Below, in pieces: positions 20,534-23,960 of a stretch of DNA of 23,960 nt; the first letter of the stretch is position 1, and every line of letters starts with the position of its first letter. Source of the stretch: Oehlia diaphana (Eukaryota; Glomeromycota; Glomeromycetes; Glomerales; Glomeraceae); NCBI GenBank assembly GCA_003833135.1, contig QZLH01000323.1:1-23960 (forward strand). The letters run 5' to 3'. Below the pieces are notes generated by a model that worked only from the letters and a program-made list of their open reading frames with translations, had not been told where the DNA came from and searched no databases. Made by a program: the position numbers and the translations under genes.

Positions 20534-22733
20534 TTAAGTTAATTTCCAAAGAATTAGCCCTAACACAAATATGAAAATGGCCTTAAAATTGGTTTCATTC
20601 CAAATATTCGCTTCAGGAGGAGGAGGGTCTTCTTTTTGATAAATTAAATCATTTAGTAGACGTCTATTACACAGAGAACAAACATACTGAATGGAAAACA
20701 GAAATTACTTTTTTGTGGGAGAAACGCCGGAGGTACGTGTGCCATAAGTGTTTCATATGAGGGTTCATCCCATGCGCGTGATACATACATTAGCCAATCA
20801 GAATTTTGGGAGTATTCAAATTTAATGTCTTGAGAGTTTGGTCCTTTAACAAAATAATACCCTCGAGCCTTCCCGTAAAGTGGAATATATTCAACTGAAG
20901 AGTCCTTCATTCCAAAAAGTGGGTGGAAGTACCGTCTCGAGTGTTCGTCTGATTTAAAAGAATTCATTAGATGTTTTCAAGAATATGAGCGCATTCAAAA
21001 ATGAGGTATATTACCAATATATGGCGCTCGTTTAACAGGCCGCCAACTATTCACTGCTGATGCGATCTGTCTATCCGTATTATTTATGAATTCAAGAGTT
21101 CCACCCTCTTTGTTAGTAAAAATGGCTCCAATAATTACAATAAATGAAGCGAGATCTTTATAAGTGTCTACGTATTGTTGTTTGATTTGACGAGCTTTTA
21201 CCAGCAGGTTAGCCTTTATGGAAGATCGTTTAGCATTTTTCTTTATGGACTTGAAAACAATTAATGCGAAGGCTCCGTATCCGTTCGTCATCACTAAGTT
21301 CCTGTTTTGATTAGCCGCTTTTTCCTTTTCGTGCTTCCAATTGATTTGATTCAACAATTCGAAACCAGGCAACCATTTTTTTATGTCGTACAAAAATTTT
21401 GATTGCAATTCAACATCCTGATTCTCATCCGTCAAATCAACAAGCAGCGGCAAATGTCTACGCAATTCGTGATCATGTTTGGCGTAATCAGCCTTATAAC
21501 GGTACCGGACCAATAGCAATTTAATGACGTTTTCAAGAATTTTGTAAACGTCTGCAGTGTTCCATGCAAACCCATCCGAAATCTTTATGAAATTAGATGA
21601 AAGGTGGCCGAAATCGGAAGTATCGGAAGTATTGTCGTGAATCATAGGGAAAGAAGTTTGGCCTTCACAAATGGCATTAAAGAACAATTTGCTTTTGCGG
21701 ATGTCGATGTGTTCTATGCTGCACATACTAAAGTCGTGCGGGCGTTCATTACAGCGAATAGCTTTCATCATAGGTGACTATTTTTGCATATTATAAGTTA
21801 AAAGTAATAACCGCACACTTGGGAAATTTATACTTACTTCAACGCGGGGACCATAATTATCGTAATCTCGGAGGTCTATTTTTTGTAAATGGTACGAAAC
21901 AAGTTGAGTATAGATATCGGAAATCATTTGAACCAAATTAAAATTTTACCTTCAAAAACGTCAAAAAGCAATTGATTTTGATAATCATACACCGGCCGAG
22001 ATACCACAGAATAAATTTCATCGATTGCTTGTTTGTTGGCAAGATATGATTCATTTGCGGCACGAGCAATTATTTCATCTTTCTCACTAACAAAAGTAAT
22101 AATGCCCTCATTTGAAATGATTGCCCCAAGAACGCACACAACATCATTGTTACTACTGTTTTCAACAAGGAATTTTTCTTTAAGTCGTTGTGCATATGCT
22201 AATCTTCGCTGGAAAATTGATGGGCTTTCAATCACGACAATTAAATAAATTCCACGTGCATTAGTAACAATTTCATATCCACCACCCGGGCAATCTTGGA
22301 TTACATTGGAAACAAAACGAAAAGCGGGGTGCGGCGAACGACCCGGTCTAGTGATTGTATCTCTTAACTGAACTTCGGGGATAAGAAAGGCATCGTTGAA
22401 GCCAAAGTCTAATCCTGGACGTTTTTCTGCATCATAATACATAATTTTATGTTCTTCCAACGTGTCATAAAAATATGTTTCAAGTCTTTTCATAATATCT
22501 TGAAGAATTTCAGATGTATTGAAAGAATTCCATGTAGTAACGCCGAAACACGACTGAGATTCTTTCAAATAGGGAGATTCAATTTTTATGTTATTCCAGT
22601 CGGCATTTTCTGCTTCCTTCTCAAGTGTTTTGTCCAAATCCGAGCCTGTAAAATAAAACGATTGCTCGTCCTCTTGGATCGCATTTAAAAGTAGTCTAAA
22701 TTTTCGCAACAAGATTTTTTTTTTCACGTCCAT
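20534..22733 (-). CDS. unrecognised protein with two tandem related domains, five exons, 640 aa
   Basis: Minus-strand exons are 22733-21950, 21875-21838, 21777-21015, 20948-20709 and 20631-20534, total 1,923 nt, with introns of 74, 60, 66 and 77 nt. Residues about 5-260 and 290-525 look like copies of one domain. Both have a [RK]K-x-[LK]LF/LLNAI-type helix start, a [TA]WN segment followed by a [IK]xIL-containing helix, a TN-x-x-G-x-[YF]-x-LIV strand, a helix rich in Lys, and V-x-GAI-[FI]-[ST]-N-[KE]. The C-terminal part (about 530-608) contains SDWLMYVSRAWDEPSYET. The last exon gives a Pro-rich link and a short hydrophobic end (AIFIFVLGLILW), possibly a weak tail anchor. The last exon is supported by a CTACTAAAT branch-like site; without it, exon 4 reads on to a stop at 20653. 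I do not recognise the family. Confidence 0.7.
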
Positions 22734-23350
22734 TTTCTAGTGGTGTAAATTCTGAAAATCGCGGGGATAATTTCCAGATTCGATTACTTAGGTTCCACGA
22801 CTTCCACGACACATTTTCAAGATTTTACAAATGTAACCCTAAAATTACCAGGAAAATTATTGGTAACAAATTTTTTAATTGGTTATATAATAAAAAATTA
22901 CATCTATATAAAATTATATAGTGATTATATAAATTCCTTTAAATTTATTTAAATTGAAATTACTGATATTTTACTTGATTTATTTTAATTTTTAAAAGAA
23001 AATAACTATCTCACACTACCCTAGGGCTTTAGTACCCTATATTGATGTTTACATGAATTATGATTAGAATTAATTGTAAAATAAACTTTTTCTTTCTTTT
23101 CTTTTTTTCTTTTAATTGTAAAAAATACTGTATTTCTAATAAATAAAATGGTTCAAGAATTCCTTTTTTTGATAAAGAAAATGTTTATTCAGATGCAGAA
23201 ATTATATTGATGATGAACTTAAGGAACTACCAGAAAATAGAAAAATGAATTATCATTTAAATCTTAAAAAATATCAAGAGATAATTTAATTTATAAAGAA
23301 TTTAATTATAAAACTAAACAAAGTGAATTTGATAATAATGGTATTTACAT
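22734..23350. other. AT-rich intergenic region with a possible short coding relic
   Basis: The part next to 22733 should contain the promoter of the minus-strand gene. At 23206-23289 (plus) 27 codons read IDDELKELPENRKMNYHLN and end in a stop, resembling a piece of a broken gene, but nothing upstream or downstream continues it. No other structure was seen. Confidence 0.4.
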
Positions 23351-23508
23351 TGTAACCCTTAAGGTCAGGATAATCACGTGACCGGATGAATTAAGGACCG
23401 AACGGAATAAGGATAATCATTTAACCGATGGAAGAATATTTAACCAGAATAATTGGAGGAAATAGTATTATGGTTACACAAAATTTATTTATAATTAGTT
23501 ATTTATAT

Positions 23509-23568
23509 TTATAGTTTAGTTATTTATAGTTTAATTATTTATAGTTTAATTATTTATAGTTTAGTTAT
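23509..23568 (+). repeat. 15-bp tandem repeat, four copies
   Basis: TTATAGTTTAGTTAT and variants with AATTAT occur four times in a row. The array lies inside the candidate LTR. Confidence 0.85.
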
Positions 23569-23594
23569 TATTATTAGTTTATAAATAGTTTATT

Positions 23595-23634
23595 ATTGTA
23601 GAATATTGTAGAACATTGTAGAATATTGTAGAAT
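23595..23634 (+). repeat. 10-bp tandem repeat, four copies
   Basis: ATTGTAGAAT occurs four times, with one T-to-C change in the second copy. It also lies inside the candidate LTR. Confidence 0.85.
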
Positions 23635-23787
23635 AATTTATAATATCACAATAATTTAGTATTACAATAGTTTTAGTGAAACATCAAAATGTATAAAAAG
23701 ACCGAGTTTTGACTTTGGTCAATAGCTTTTAGCTCAATGCCTTTTGGCTCAAAAATAATAAAATACTGAATGAAATTAATATTAATA

Positions 23788-23804
23788 TGGAGTTATCAGA
23801 GTGG
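23788..23804 (+). promoter_or_regulatory. primer-binding-site-like sequence
   Basis: TGGAGTTATCAGAGTGG begins with TGG, the complement of a tRNA CCA end, and contains the TATCAGAG core common in PBSs that pair with initiator Met tRNA. The matching tRNA of this organism is not in the window, so the call is inferential. Confidence 0.4.
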
Positions 23805-23960
23805 TTTCATGATGAAAAACGAATTAATAATTAATGATTTCAGTTATTAAGATAATTAAAATAATAAAAATGATGCAAGTCCAGAAAATATCATAAAAGA
23901 AACTATCCGAGTTTGAAAATAATATTTTAGAAACATAAGATATGGGAGAACTATCGCAGT

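Larger units (their letters stand above)
23351..23787 (+). mobile_element. candidate long terminal repeat (LTR) of a retrotransposon
   Basis: The segment starts TGTAACCC, has a TATAAAA box at 23692-23698 and AATAAA at 23757-23762. It ends next to TGGAGTTATCAGAGTGG (23788-23804), which looks like a primer-binding site: its complement ends in CCA like a tRNA 3' end. Downstream (about 23855-23915) a short frame reads NNKNDASPENIIKETIRV, as an early gag might. Against it, the 3' end lacks the usual CA, and no second LTR is in view because the window ends. An alternative is a 128-bp MITE-like unit at 23351-23478, bounded by TGTAACC and GGTTACA. Confidence 0.45.

Noticed and set aside
21924..22733. 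Treating the three minus-strand frames at 20653-22733 as separate genes
   Set aside because: Good GT-AG junctions join them in matching phases (1, 0, 1), and the total length is a multiple of three.
20534..22733. Crinkler-type or PD-(D/E)XK nuclease effector assignment
   Set aside because: No Crinkler N-terminal motif and no clear D...ExK triad could be found, so the protein is left unnamed.
1..23960. CRISPR arrays, bacterial operons, tRNA or rRNA genes
   Set aside because: The tandem repeats have no regular unique spacers, the genes have spliceosomal introns, and no tRNA T-arm or rRNA core sequence was seen.

Overview
The window looks like nuclear DNA of an early-diverging filamentous fungus, most likely an arbuscular mycorrhizal fungus close to Rhizophagus. 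It is very AT-rich with long homopolymers, and its genes are cut by short (about 60-90 nt) introns with GTAAGT-like donors and CTAAT-like branch points. The gene types also fit: a Tea1/Kel1-type Kelch polarity protein, an archaeal-type P-loop ATPase and a fungal DJ-1/PfpI protein. The organism assignment is inference. No prokaryotic operon, CRISPR array, tRNA or rRNA gene was found.

Layout: 1-2013 is AT-rich non-coding DNA with one possible gene relic. 2014-8741 (+) is a ten-exon gene (5,025 nt CDS, 1,674 aa) encoding a six-blade Kelch propeller, a long disordered repeat-rich middle and a C-terminal coiled coil. 8742-15655 has no convincing gene; base composition is less AT-rich than elsewhere and it holds degenerate repeats and a 588-N gap whose two edges carry the same 121 bp. 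15656-17114 (-) is a four-exon P-loop ATPase with one frameshift in exon 1. 17581-18498 (-) is a five-exon DJ-1/PfpI gene (202 aa) that includes a 9-nt micro-exon. 19403-20086 (+) is a single-exon gene for a 227-aa protein with an N-myristoylation signal, divergent from the DJ-1 gene. 20534-22733 (-) is a five-exon gene (640 aa) made of two related copies of an unrecognised domain and a short hydrophobic C-terminus. The last 600 bp contain what looks like an LTR followed by a primer-binding-site-like sequence.

The genes do not form an obvious pathway. All splice models were built by hand from frame, splice sites and family resemblance. For four of the five genes the exon lengths sum to an exact multiple of three; the ATPase is off by exactly one base. 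The most interesting items are the triplicated SKIK exons and 25-residue phosphosite repeats of the polarity protein, the 9-nt micro-exon, the 20-bp perfect palindrome before the myristoylated protein gene, the duplicated-domain protein, and the likely artefactual duplication at the gap.
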